A DNA stretch of 64,000 nucleotides from Parasitella parasitica (taxonomy: Eukaryota; Mucoromycota; Mucoromycetes; Mucorales; Mucoraceae): contig MU619265.1 of NCBI GenBank assembly GCA_025201805.1, forward strand, positions 69,003 to 133,002. Direction: 5' to 3'. Made by a program: the position numbers and the translations under genes. The notes beneath the pieces are model-generated. The model searched no databases. It was not told the origin of the DNA and was given only the letters and a program-made list of their open reading frames with translations. This document shows, piece by piece, positions 37,867-48,659 of this stretch (positions are counted from its first letter, which is position 1; every line of letters starts with the position of its first letter).

Positions 37867-38259
37867 GTGTTTTTGCGTAACATAATGCGGTCTTTTTTCT
37901 TTTGGACATTAGTTGAATGTTTGTTAGATATTAATGAGCGTCGACAAATTTCTAGTCAAGATGGCCATGCTCTTGAGTTTATACACTACAGAATACCGTA
38001 TAGAAATCTTACTAGTGATCTCAGAGTATGTAATCGTTGTTTCTTAAACAATCACAATGCGCTGATTAACTGGAAAAATTGGCTTGTGAGCCATAAAAGG
38101 CATTCATCAGTTGCAGAAAAAATTTGGCATAATATGCGATATGACATATTAGTTAAACAAATACCGTATTGGCTATTTCTTGATTATATGCTCCCTGATG
38201 TTTCGTCTCGAGAGAAGCTAGAGATAGCTAAGCATTCAAAAAATGTTCCAGAAATCTAG
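37867..38259 (+). CDS. Small orphan open frame, 130 residues
   Basis: Open frame with balanced composition, including a Cys pair (VCNRCFLNNHNALINWKNWL) and an aromatic-rich C-terminal half (QIPYWLFLDYMLPDV). I know no family. Its amino-acid makeup looks more protein-like than neighbouring chance frames, yet the codons are very AT-rich and there is no clear leader. It may be a fragment of a larger eroded gene. Confidence 0.3.
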   Translation: MFLRNIMRSFFFWTLVECLLDINERRQISSQDGHALEFIHYRIPYRNLTSDLRVCNRCFLNNHNALINWKNWLVSHKRHSSVAEKIWHNMRYDILVKQIPYWLFLDYMLPDVSSREKLEIAKHSKNVPEI

Positions 38260-38515
38260 TAGATGATTTGGTGATATGTACAATATCCAAACATTCAGGG
38301 AGAAAGTGATGAAAATCAACAACGATCACCTGCAGCTTCGCATTATCAAATGATGACCTCACAATGAATGTACAAAATAGTAATATTGCATCTGCAATAA
38401 GCTTGGGAATAATGCTACCACACATACTTGTAATTTTATTTTATCGAAAACATGTAATCAGCACCATTCATTCAAGCAATGCAATAATTTTGCCACCATA
38501 TTCATATAATTTGTG

Positions 38516-39317
38516 TCAATTGTAGGTACGTTTTGTCGAGATATTTCGATAGCCCAACAATGGCTCTTCCTCCGCTTTTTTGTCTTTAATTTGCTGTATT
38601 GTTAGCCTATATAGCCAGATACCAGCACATACAAGGGTGATCAAACCTATGCCAAGACTGATCATGGTATATCGATGTGCCTCTGGTGGTAAATTTGGGT
38701 TATTCAAACTTGCCAATTGTGATCCTATCCAAACTGTCGAGGTTAGCTTGAATGATCCAATGCACGCTGCTATGCAGTAGACTTTGAAGCTGATATGGTC
38801 ATTTATAGATAGCATTATACTTGTTAGATGCCATGGAATAGGACTCAAACGGATTAGTAAGACCATTCTAATTCCACCATTCTGAATAGCACTAGATATG
38901 GCAGAGTATCTCTTCCCAGCTTTGATCCAGTCGCTTAAATGTAGTATTCTTATCAATGCGAATGTGATTGATGCACCAGAAAACGCACCTAGTGTTGCTG
39001 GTAGTAAACCAAAAGGAAAGCCAAAGACGTATCCGCACATTGTGACAGACAATGCAAACCCCATCAACGGAGGTATACTGGTTAAAGAAACAATAGCTGT
39101 CATCAGGACAGAGCTATATGGCGTAGATCTCATTTGGATGGCTAAATTCTGAATGCCTACACTTGTCATATAAGATAACCAAAACATTTAATACAAACAA
39201 AACCAACATGCCTTCAAGTATTTCGGTTCTGTAGTTTTTATAAACATAAGTGACAAGTGCGATCTTGCAAATGACAAATACTACAACACATAGTGTTCGT
39301 TTACTTGCTTTATACAT
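38516..39317 (-). CDS. TVP38: TVP38/TMEM64-type (DedA/VTT domain) membrane protein
   Basis: Golgi-type multispanning protein of the VTT/SNARE-associated family, whose members include lipid scramblases. Two exons, 39212-39317 and 38516-39156, give 248 residues in phase, only if the 55-base intron uses a GC donor (GCATGT). All GT donors nearby break the frame. After a first membrane segment (TLCVVVFVICKIALVTYVY) the VTT core follows: SIPPLMGFALSVTMCGYVFG, a GLLPATLGAFSGASITFALI segment, and the block IRMVLLIRLSPIPWHLTSIM, the arginine/proline hallmark of the family. A final helix and a short Glu/Lys tail end it. An internal ATG at 39187 would give an intronless but N-truncated alternative. Confidence 0.82.
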
Positions 39318-40031
39318 AATTTTTAGCAGATAAGCAAGTGTGTACAGTTAAAAGGGAATAGCAGAGAAAATAAAAGAAGGCAAAAACATAATGCAGATCT
39401 CTTTAAATAGGCAGGCAAATAATGCAAACAAGCAGGAATATCTATATTTACTAGGCATGCACAATGTACGTTTTTTCTTTTTACTATTTCGATAATGCAG
39501 CTGGGTTACTCTCGCATTCTTTAGATTTGCCTTGTTGACTAAAATTGTGAATGTGACGATTGCCAAGATGATAGACCTGGCAACAATGGCCTGATTTCAA
39601 CGCCTTGGGGTTAGACATAAGGCTAATTGTGATCCAGGCTATATACACATTGGTATTGATCTAAATAAAAATATCTACATGTTATATCGGTGCGTAATAT
39701 TCACTTTATCCTACAGCGCTAACAATACATTTGCTATTCGCCAAAAGTAGCTCGGAATATTAACATTGATGCATAGAAAGCTTCCGTTTAAACCAGCCCA
39801 GCAAAATCCGATATACTCGATTCGTTCACTGAACTCTATCAAGTTGACTAATGTAGTTTTTTTTCACATTGTTGGGCAACTGAAGTAGCCGTCAGTCTAA
39901 AACAATGCTGGCTATTTCTCATGGCCATTCTATGAGGATCAAAATTGTCTTGATTTAGGACGAGTCGCTTCATAATAATCTAAAGTGATAGATGTTTTGT
40001 TGTTGTTGTAATATTATAGAAATAATTGTAT

Positions 40032-40067
<36 letters not shown>

Positions 40068-40246
40068 AGGCAGTACGTTGTTTGTGCAGAGCAGACATAT
40101 CCGAAATAAGAGCTTTTGCGAAACAGATACAGTCCATAACAAGCAAGCACCGATTGGCTGTATCCAAGCACATTTTTCAGATTTCATGGCACGCTGGTAC
40201 TCTTTTAACAACTTGGCTTTTTTTCTTTGCAACATATATTAAAAAG
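39318..40246. other. Spacer with divergent promoters (TVP38 and BRD8-like genes)
   Basis: About 930 bases between head-to-head genes, AT-rich, with a CT microsatellite at 40035-40066. An open frame running from 39992 into the next gene is an upstream extension through the microsatellite, not a likely start. No RNA gene seen. Confidence 0.5.
40035..40066 (+). repeat. (CT)n microsatellite
   Basis: About fifteen CT dinucleotides, 180 bases upstream of the BRD8-like start and probably within its leader or promoter. Confidence 0.95.
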
Positions 40247-42115
40247 ATGTCGACAACAGAATGGACTATATTAGAAAAGTTGCTACTTTCACAAGCAGTG
40301 TACAAGTACGGAGAAGACAATTGGTTTCAAATAGCCAAAAACCTTAAGCACCACGCTTTGCTAGATCGTCCTTCAGACTATTTTAATCAAAAGGTAACAT
40401 CCAGCAAACCGCAAGCAATAAACGAATACTAACAACAAGATCAACATAAGAACTGTTCACATCAATATTACTCAATGGTACGAGACATTAACAAAGAAAA
40501 GTAATGTTTTTAATGTGAAAAAGTACAACTGTCTTGTATATCAACGCATATTTGTTCTTGTAGGAGCAGTTCTTTGTCAAATGATATGCCAGCAGTAGTT
40601 CAATTAGCACGACACCTGTATAATTTAAGACTCGATGAACTGAAAAAGGCTATAAATGAAGACGAAGAAAAGTTTTTGTCGTTAGTGGCAGAGATTGACG
40701 ACATTCGAGCTGGGAAATGGGATAATCAATTGTTAGGCTTATCATCAACTTCCGAAAAGGATGCAACGTCGACAGAAGCAGAATCTGCTAATACGCCTGC
40801 AGAATTAGAAACAAACGCAACAGCGCAGACACAAGCATCGGATAACACAGTTTTGTCGACAACATCCCCAACCACATCTACAAATACATCCGACAAGCAA
40901 TCAACGCCAATCCCAACAGGCCAAAATTTTGATAATTTAGCACAACAAGAAATTGCAGCGGAAGAAGCTGTCAAAGTGGAATCAGAAAATATAGAAAACG
41001 AAACAAGAGATGTTCACACAGAGGATGTGCTTCCAATTATTACCGAAGAACAGCAAAATGATATTACGGAAATTGACGAGAGGCCACCTACCCTAACAAA
41101 TCAAGATGTCAAAACTCCCACTGCAGAGACGCTGCCAAGAGATATCGGATCGACTGAACTTCTTGAAGCTAAACAGCCTTTATCGCCAATAAATCAATCA
41201 AATGCCGAGGATATCAGCGAACCAGTTTCACTAAAACGTCATTTAGATGAAAATGGTGGCGTTGAAGTGTCAGACTTCAAGAGACAGAGGATTGAGAATC
41301 AACCAGCGTTTATCGCGGAAACCGTAGCAGGTAAACCAAACAAGTGTCTGTGGAGATTCTTTTGTTTTTAAAATTGTAGTAGAAAAATTGGCCCAACATA
41401 CAGACAGAGAGGAGGCTAGATACGTAGACAGTAAAAAGAGCAGAGCAGATGAGCATGAACCTCTTCAAATTGATACGAGTAGGACCGACTATTCTACAGG
41501 TAAATGAGTGCAATATGATGGCATCAAAGGGCAGGTATTTATTGTCCTGCGTTTAGATATGAGTCGAGGTACAACACCAGCAGATCTCCGAGATGGAACT
41601 GAGAGCGTTGCAGGCAGCGAGAGTAATGCAGCGACACCTACAAACGAGCGCAGCAGACGAAGGGACGACCAACGAAACAAATCATGGCTTAAAAATATCA
41701 ACCTGCTATGGCGTGAGATTGCGAATCACAAAAACGGCGCCATGTTTATGAATCCTATCAAAGAAAATATCGCTCCACACTACTATGAGATTGTGAAAAG
41801 GCCGATGGATCTCAAAACGATCAAGAACCGGATTCGAGATGGGGTAAAGCACTATTGACATGCCATAAAAGTGTAAAATGCTGATATATGGTTCCTTAGA
41901 TTATCAACTCAACAATTGAATTTGAACGGGATGTTGTGCTTATGCTGAATAATTCTCTCATGTACAACAAGGAAGGCACTGAAGTGTACCAATTAGCCAA
42001 GGAAATGCTGGACGATGCTGTTGAACAGATCAAAGTGTTCAAAATGGCAGACACAGATACAACAGCTAGTTCGCACACTAGAGCTGCTACAAAGAAGAGT
42101 GCTGTGCCTGAATAA
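40247..42115 (+). CDS. BRD8-like bromodomain protein (NuA4 subunit type)
   Basis: Six exons, 40247-40393, 40451-40500, 40564-41330, 41380-41499, 41557-41843 and 41900-42115, in phase, 528 residues. The N-terminus is a SANT/Myb-like module typical of BRD8 and S. pombe Bdc1 (EWTILEKLLLSQAVYKYGED, then NWFQIAKNLKHHALL). A coiled stretch (HLYNLRLDELKKAINEDEEK) and a long acidic, Thr/Ser-rich linker follow. The bromodomain occupies about residues 390-500: WREIANHKNGAMFMNPI, PHYYEIVKRPMDLKTIKNRI, DVVLMLNNSLMYNKEG, with the acetyl-lysine-binding Asn in LMYN. The expected role is tethering the NuA4 histone acetyltransferase to acetylated chromatin. It converges on the RasGEF gene 188 bases downstream. 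Confidence 0.87.
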
Positions 42116-42302
42116 GCGCTTGATGGTAAAAGGGGTATATGTATTCGGTATTTTATTTGCTTTGGTGTGTGTGTCCTATATAGTATAAATATATTCATAA
42201 TCTGATTCGAGTAAATAATAATGATGATAAGTTGGCATGCCAAACAGTCTTTTTTTCTTTTCTTTTCTTTTCTTTTCTTATTTTTTTTTGGTGTTAAAAA
42301 GC

Positions 42303-44648
42303 TCAAGTTTTGGCCATGTTGTTTTTATGATTGTGGTTGTGGTTGTGGTTGTGGTGTCCACGAGCCTGCCGCGACTTTTCAAATTCACCGTCCATCATTG
42401 TACTAGAATCCAACTCATCTTCGTCCAAAGTTTCAAGTGCATAACCCTGCCATTCATGTTCTTGAACCTTGAGTGCACTTTCTCTTTGCCAGGTAGCTTC
42501 CATTTTAGTTGCATGGTAGCCTTTCCATTCCTCAGATGTCTCTGACTGAGAAGATGCACGGCGAGGACTACCTGTGCTGCTAATAGGTCCAGGGTAGCCG
42601 TTCCAAACCTCTTCAATCTCTTCGTCTTTCTGGCCAGAAGGGACAGGATATCCACCCCATTTTTCGGATTCCGTGTTTGTGTTTGATGCTGCTTCAGGGA
42701 TTGGGTACCCAAACCACTGCTCATCTGTGGTGTTTGTAGTGACGCTATTGGCTTTTTCCTTTTTACCAGGAACAAATTCGGGTGCTGTAGGGGACAATCT
42801 AGACTTTTCTTTGCAAACAGAGGTGGAGTCGGATTGAGAAGCACCTGGAGAGGCGTGTGAGGTCTTTATTTCCTGAGAATCGTCTGTAGACGCAATTTGC
42901 TGATTCTTGGTAACATCCACTTTTTTCAATCCCGTGTCTTGATTTTCAACTTGTTTTAGCTCAATAAGCTCCTCGACGTTGTTGGGCTCATCAGACAAAG
43001 GATCCGATGCACTTTCTGCTTTTACTGCGCAAGCTTCAGCATGATGCTCTTTAGGCGGCTCATTCGAAAGCTCTTGTTCAACTGCAGCAGTGGCCTCTGT
43101 TGTTGCTGGATGTAGTGTAACCTCGTGCTCGTCAATTACTGTTTCCTCAAGATCGTCCGACGATTTATTTGCAGGTTCATTACTGACAGTTGCTTCAAAT
43201 GCTTCAGGTCTGCCTGCATCGCTGCCATTCTGATCGTCGTCGTCATTTTCACTATCAGAAACATTATGTTTAGACAGAGTACTTTCAACAGACATGTCGA
43301 CTAATTCTTGCTCTATTGAGTCATCTTGATGATCTAACGGCACAACGCTGGTGCGTCTGGAAGCAGCTTTACTGACTGGTGGCTGAATGAACCTGGTCTC
43401 TTCAAATTCATCTGAATCACAAGTGATTGTTTCTCCCGCTTTCAGAGGCTCCACCTCCATACTTTCATTAATGAGTTGATCTTTACGGAGATAAGCACGT
43501 GATACAAGCCAGTGATGAGTAAGCTGTTCTCCAGGTGCTAAATGATTGAGGTTGGCTACAGGAATAACGGCAGCACGTAGGCCTTCAATGTGAATAGCCT
43601 TGTTAGCGCTGGCGGCCATTGAGGCTCGCTTATTGTTGGGTTTCATTTGAAATAGTCCACCGGCTGAGAGAATTTCTTCCAACGAAAGGTCGCTTGTGCA
43701 GATATTTTGCTGGCATAATTCTAAAATCGATAACTCCATATTGAGCTTGCGAGCACCAGGAGCAGAGAGGACAATATCACCCAGGGATAGCTGATCATCA
43801 TTATCACCAGCAGTATACGCAGTAGCGATGGAGCGAATAGATAGTAAATGGGGCTGTATCCAAGGCACGGCGATCATCATGCTTCCGTGTCCTTGCACAT
43901 ACATTTCCAACTTGCTTCTTAATGCTACTTGGTATGCTGCATAGCTCTTGGCGGGAGACACTAGGTTTGCCAGCTCGCGGAACATGTCTTTTGTCCGAGA
44001 ATTGCTGCAATTATGCCACAGCTTTTTGTTTAATCTTCTCACCTCAGGGAATGTGAGTGCCTTCATGATGGCAGCGAAGCCAGAGAAATCGCGATATGCA
44101 TGCAGCAGTAAATAAGCCACACGCACAAAGTGAGTGACGAGAGAGTCCTTTGTGGGATGCACAGGCGGTACTACATCAGCAGCAAGCTCTAAATTACTCA
44201 CAAGCTCGGCCCAGTAAATGAGCTGATGGGCAACGCTGTGTGCCAAATAATGATGAAAATCAACTAAACGGTTGAGTTTGGTCTGCTCCTTGTCCAGTTG
44301 CGAAAGGGAGCGCTTATCCAGGAATGCATTGCCATAAAGTTGGCAATCGATAACTGCGATCTGGCGGGCGAGTGCATCCGAGTCCCAGAACAACGCAGTT
44401 GCTGCTTCCACAGATTGCATTTTGCGAGTAAGTGAGTTGAGGCGATGAGCTTCCACTTTTGAAGTTTCTAGCAGACCCCTTAGTACACCTACTTGAACAG
44501 GAGGGTTTGCCTTTTTGGCCTCTGTTAGTTTCTCGGTGGCCACATTAAGCGCATTAGAACATATGATATAGGATTGGGCGATAGGAGACAACGGGATTAC
44601 AGGAAGACCATTAGTCGCATCAGTGTTGTTATTGGCTGTGGACGCCAT
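42303..44648 (-). CDS. RasGEF (CDC25-homology) protein with C-terminal W-x-G-Y motifs
   Basis: Single-exon gene of 781 residues. A CDC25-type RasGEF catalytic domain spans roughly residues 85-310: ALFWDSDALARQIAVID, HYLAHSVAHQLIYWAELV, the helical-hairpin region HAYRDFSGFAAIMKALTFPE, and GSMMIAVPWIQPHL. It should load GTP onto a Ras-type GTPase. There is no evident REM domain, PH domain or SH3. The region after 420 is acidic, Ser-rich and probably disordered. It contains five aromatic motifs with Trp at residues 645, 664, 682, 708 and 733 (WFGYP, WGGYP, WNGYP, WKGYH, WQGYA). The protein ends with an His-Asn repeat. Confidence 0.85.
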   Translation of the reverse strand: MASTANNNTDATNGLPVIPLSPIAQSYIICSNALNVATEKLTEAKKANPPVQVGVLRGLLETSKVEAHRLNSLTRKMQSVEAATALFWDSDALARQIAVIDCQLYGNAFLDKRSLSQLDKEQTKLNRLVDFHHYLAHSVAHQLIYWAELVSNLELAADVVPPVHPTKDSLVTHFVRVAYLLLHAYRDFSGFAAIMKALTFPEVRRLNKKLWHNCSNSRTKDMFRELANLVSPAKSYAAYQVALRSKLEMYVQGHGSMMIAVPWIQPHLLSIRSIATAYTAGDNDDQLSLGDIVLSAPGARKLNMELSILELCQQNICTSDLSLEEILSAGGLFQMKPNNKRASMAASANKAIHIEGLRAAVIPVANLNHLAPGEQLTHHWLVSRAYLRKDQLINESMEVEPLKAGETITCDSDEFEETRFIQPPVSKAASRRTSVVPLDHQDDSIEQELVDMSVESTLSKHNVSDSENDDDDQNGSDAGRPEAFEATVSNEPANKSSDDLEETVIDEHEVTLHPATTEATAAVEQELSNEPPKEHHAEACAVKAESASDPLSDEPNNVEELIELKQVENQDTGLKKVDVTKNQQIASTDDSQEIKTSHASPGASQSDSTSVCKEKSRLSPTAPEFVPGKKEKANSVTTNTTDEQWFGYPIPEAASNTNTESEKWGGYPVPSGQKDEEIEEVWNGYPGPISSTGSPRRASSQSETSEEWKGYHATKMEATWQRESALKVQEHEWQGYALETLDEDELDSSTMMDGEFEKSRQARGHHNHNHNHNHKNNMAKT

Positions 44649-44827
44649 TTTGTCTGTTGAATATAATAAAGCCGATTATTGTAGAGGAAGAGAAAAAGAA
44701 AAGAAAAAGAGAGGGCGAGCCATGAGTGTGAAAACACGGGATGTCTCATTTTAAATAAAGAGGAGTGTGGAGTTTGTTTATTCTTGTGCTTCCCACTCTT
44801 TTGATTATCCTCTTTCCTTCTAGAACT

Positions 44828-46260
44828 ATGGCATTCTGCATTATCATGCTTGAAGTACCATTTGAGGTTGTAGAACAGATAGTAACTGCTCTGCCCAGTG
44901 ACACCAAAATCCAGTGTTTATTTGTATCCAAAAGATGGCATGCAGGTTATTGGCCTACACCGATTCTTCTTCCGTGCGGCGATAATCAAGCAGAGAAGAC
45001 AACTGGAGCAATTTATGCGTGTTATCATTAGTTCAAAATAAAGTTCCCGCTGCCAGCGTCCGAGAGTTCTACTATTTGCATCCGTCAGCCTTGACGATCA
45101 AAGATATTTAACTAATCGGCACGCATTGTTCGTATATCGAAATGCTTAAATTTGAATCGTGGAAACATTACAAACCATTTGCATTATCTCAATTCAAGAA
45201 TATTGAGCAAATGCCATTCTTCACGATTAAGTCTAGCAAGTCTTTGTCTCTTGCAAGATGGGCTAACACGGCTCATTAGCATCTATGACAACCTAACCCG
45301 CCTATATGTCCAAGGATGCTACGACGTGTTAACACACTCCTCTAAGATATAAATCGGTTTTGCTACCTGGAACACGATCCACTTGGAATGCAAACGTCTA
45401 ACAAGCGTTCGGTTCAGGATAGTGACGCTTACGGCTAGCTACTGAATTGCAAATCGAAACAATGAAGAAAATGATCCCAACGCAATGCGGTTCCGGTAAA
45501 GCCAAAAATGAAGCGTCTGGCCTTGAGACGCTTAGACCTCTGGCTGTCTTGCTTTAGTAGAATGTATCTGAAGCCATCATTGCTGGATTTGCATTTTCGA
45601 CCAAACTGGTTAAGAATTTAACCAGGACCTTTGCCATAGGACATCTATTGACATGGCCTACCAGATGATTAGCCTCCACACGCTTATCTTGGACTCTGTC
45701 GAGGTATCCCGTTTCACGGGACAAGACTTTTTTTAAGCATCCTAAAAGAAAAGCAAGTGTGTAGAGATGCGCTAACTTTCAGATATAAGGCGGACAAATT
45801 CTTTTCTGGAAACATGTTTGATGAATGCACACTCAAGTCGATTGTCAATGGTCAGCGCTGTTCCCTCAAGGCATTAGGTGTCAATATGTGGATTGGGTCA
45901 CACCATAATTTTGAAGAATTCTTAAGGCCCTTGTCGCTCTGCTCTCAACTTATTGAATTGAAGCTTTGCAGCGATGACGATGTCAATTTCAATTACAATC
46001 CTGTCTCTATCGATATGATTTTGGATCAATGCTCCCGCTTAACAAAATTGGGATAAGACCACTGTGCCTTGGTCATCAACGACAAACATCCTATGCACGG
46101 TACTTATCCATTGAAGAAACTCCATCTCTCGGTTTGCCGTATACCTACCTTATTTTGCTTACACTCAGATCTAGACCCAATCCCAATCCGATAGCCTTGT
46201 CTATTTGTCACAATAAGAGCAGCTTTGGTACTTATCACCACCCGTAAACAAGCCATTTGC
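44828..46260 (+). pseudogene. F-box/LRR protein pseudogene
   Basis: An ATG at 44828 opens a typical F-box (LEVPFEVVEQIVTALPSD, then QCLFVSKRWHAG). The frame closes at 45031. Further on, LRR-like pieces appear in shifting frames with many stops. The best is 45757-46056 (CSLKALGVNMWIG, LSLCSQLIELKLCSDDD, MILDQCSRLTKLG). Intact relatives are ubiquitin-ligase adaptors, often in large families in Mucorales. The number of stops over 700 bases excludes a simple intron explanation, so this copy is dead. Confidence 0.65.
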
Positions 46261-46526
46261 ATGTTTTAACAGCAGAAAAGCTATTGTACATGGCAAGCAA
46301 AGAAATGGGTATATTTTGAAGAGCAAAACGTTTCTATCTTTCAAATATAGATGTCATCCGTCGGAAACAGCCAAGTATGAAATATAGCTTGCTGGTTGCT
46401 CCTTATTCAAAAATGTACGCACTTGGATGCGTTATTTGTGTTTTCTGTACCCAGCAGTTGATGTATATAGACATAAAACGAGAACAAAACACCCGTTTTG
46501 TGCTTCGTGATTATTACTACCTGCTG

Positions 46527-46690
46527 AGTGGAACTTGATTTCCACCAAAAGCTATGTTTTTGTGCTACATGATCATAAATAACAGATATTGGCTCATAAA
46601 TTCTGCTGAAAGCACAGTAGAACCGAGATCAAACTTGGAGAACATAGTGTTGACTCGCCACTATCTGATAATAACACAAATTTACATATC
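46527..46690 (+). repeat. Diverged direct repeat, copy 1
   Basis: Begins AACTTGATTTCC and contains AAATTCTGCTGAAAGCAC and GTAGAACCGAGATCAAACTT, matching the second copy 261 bases downstream with small indels. Origin unknown. Confidence 0.7.
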
Positions 46691-46787
46691 AAAATTGGAT
46701 GTAGTCGCTGATAGGCTGCGATAAAAAGCAAAATAAACTCTATCTTATGCACCATCGAAACAGGCATGGTTATATCGCTATCTGAGC

Positions 46788-46980
46788 ATAACTTGATTTC
46801 CCTCGGGCGACCTGTCTATCAAAAATTATGTGCAAGAACAGTTTTTTTGTTTCATAATGAATATTAGATATTTGGTGATAAACTCTACTAAAAGCACTGC
46901 AGAATAGCAGAACCGCGATCCAACTTGGAAATCTTAGCGTTGACTTGGCGTTTCTATCCGGCAACAACAAATTCAAGAAA
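46788..46980 (+). repeat. Diverged direct repeat, copy 2
   Basis: Begins AACTTGATTTCC and contains AAACTCTACTAAAAGCAC, AGCAGAACCGCGATCCAACT and TAGCGTTGACTTGGCG, aligning with copy 1. It carries a roughly 20-base insertion near its start. Confidence 0.7.
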
Positions 46981-48254
46981 ACAGATATATTCTTTGTAAA
47001 TGGATTACTTGGCGAAATAGATAATGACCCTCTTTTGACTCTGTTGCTATTGCAAATATGATACTCCCACGTACAAGGTCACCATGCAAATTGGCTGCCC
47101 TCTGGAAATTTTGCCTGCTAAGGTTCTGGTAGAACGATTTTGCATTGGACACGCACTATTATTTATTAACTGTAAACAATACCCAGAGAACTGGGATGTC
47201 TACCGACTCTAACATCTGCAACATTCTAACAAGGTAAAATATTAAAACGAGGTAAAACCCACCGCCATCATCGAGTATGACAGAATGGCGATATAAAACA
47301 TCTTTGCTTCTGAAGCGAAACAGGCTTGTGGTAGTACCGTGATGCGGCACAGACCAGCTTATCGAATAAACAATTATACATATTTTGAGAAAAAAAGAGG
47401 CGGGCTAGTTGTTTATTTTTTCAGTACCTTATCAATTCCTAAAATAGTGTTATGATAAAGAGTGCGACGTTTATCGCACGGTATAATGCAAACGACCATG
47501 TAAAATACATTTTATACGCATTGCTATTTGTGGATGCACAATTTTAACAGCAAACTGCTACCTTTTTGATATATAAAATCGTGCGCTTTCAATAGATACT
47601 TCGAATGATACATGGATCTAAAAGACATTGTACACCCATGACGACGACAAAAACTAAATTAGTAAAAATCAAGAAATCGGCTGACGTTCGTTGCTACCTA
47701 AGTTCAGCTTTTAGACCACCTTTTGATAATAAAATAGCTCAAATAGTACATTAGGTCACAACCGATTGCTCAAGTATCAGTATACATTGTATTCTATAGC
47801 GACAAGTAATGACATATGCACAATAATGTTTATTGAGGTATAGACATTTGATGCTTTGAAATAAATTTTAAAATGAATCATCAAGACGGTTTGACTCGAG
47901 TGATTATTCAAATTTATTGTGCATCTATTTATTGAAGAAAAAGCGTAAAAAATAGCTACAGTACATAATTAGACTAAGCAAGTAGTTATTGGATGACTTT
48001 TGTTTCGTCCAAGAAGAATGGCTTTTGAGCGAAACAGACAGAACAACGGATTGTGTACGCTTTTGGGTTTGCTACAAAACCGTGTTTGGTCTAGTTAAAT
48101 ATGTTACAAAAGACTTAATTTTGGTTGCTGTATGTACAAAATTTTTTTATATAAAAGTTTAGAAATGAAAGGGAAAAAAGCAAAAAGGGCTAGGATATAT
48201 GTCTAAAGTGAATGCAACGTCTTGCGAATAATGAAGATAGATATGATAGAGGAA

Positions 48255-48659
48255 TTATTCATAAGATAAAGGAGGTGAACAAAGATCAAATTCGTTTGGG
48301 CTAATCTTGCTTGCAAAAAATCTTCTTTCTTGCAAATTTTGCATTTGACAGATAACTTGATATTCTTTCATTTTCATCTTTGATTCTTCTTGGCGACGTC
48401 TATCTTCTTCAACTTTGCATAACTGTATTAACTGAACAATATCAGGTTGTGAATCAAACTGTGATAAAAGCTGGCACCAATTGTTGACACTGGCTCTTCT
48501 TGTTGGCTCAGTTAGCTGTTGATCACTCAAATCTGACGTGATACTTAATTTTCTGCAACTATCTCTCCTTTCAATGAAGATGCCAGCCGTGGTTTCAAGT
48601 GGATGTAAGTATGAGTTGCTATAAAAACTTGAATTGTTTATGGTGCTTGTAGGAGACAT
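48255..48659 (-). CDS. Small hypothetical protein, 134 residues, with basophilic phosphosite motifs
   Basis: Single-exon frame with good protein-like composition. The N-terminal half is Ser/Thr-rich with two PKA-type motifs (RRDSCRKLS and TRRASV). The C-terminal half is predicted helical and charged (PDIVQLIQLCKVEEDRRRQE, then KMKMKEYQVICQMQNLQERR). I do not recognise the family. The clear split between a disordered phospho-like region and a coiled-coil-like helix suggests a real regulatory protein rather than chance. Confidence 0.5.
   Translation of the reverse strand: MSPTSTINNSSFYSNSYLHPLETTAGIFIERRDSCRKLSITSDLSDQQLTEPTRRASVNNWCQLLSQFDSQPDIVQLIQLCKVEEDRRRQEESKMKMKEYQVICQMQNLQERRFFASKISPNEFDLCSPPLSYE

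Larger units (their letters stand above)
46261..48254. other. Gene-poor spacer with diverged direct repeats
   Basis: Two kilobases without a supportable gene. Two diverged copies of one sequence lie at 46527-46690 and 46788-46980. The rest is AT-rich with frames under 70 codons and looks like eroded repeat DNA. Confidence 0.5.

Noticed and set aside
39992-40432. Open frame extending the BRD8-like gene upstream
   Set aside because: The extension runs through a CT microsatellite and encodes low-complexity sequence. The family N-terminus (SANT-like EWTILEKLL) begins just after the ATG at 40247.
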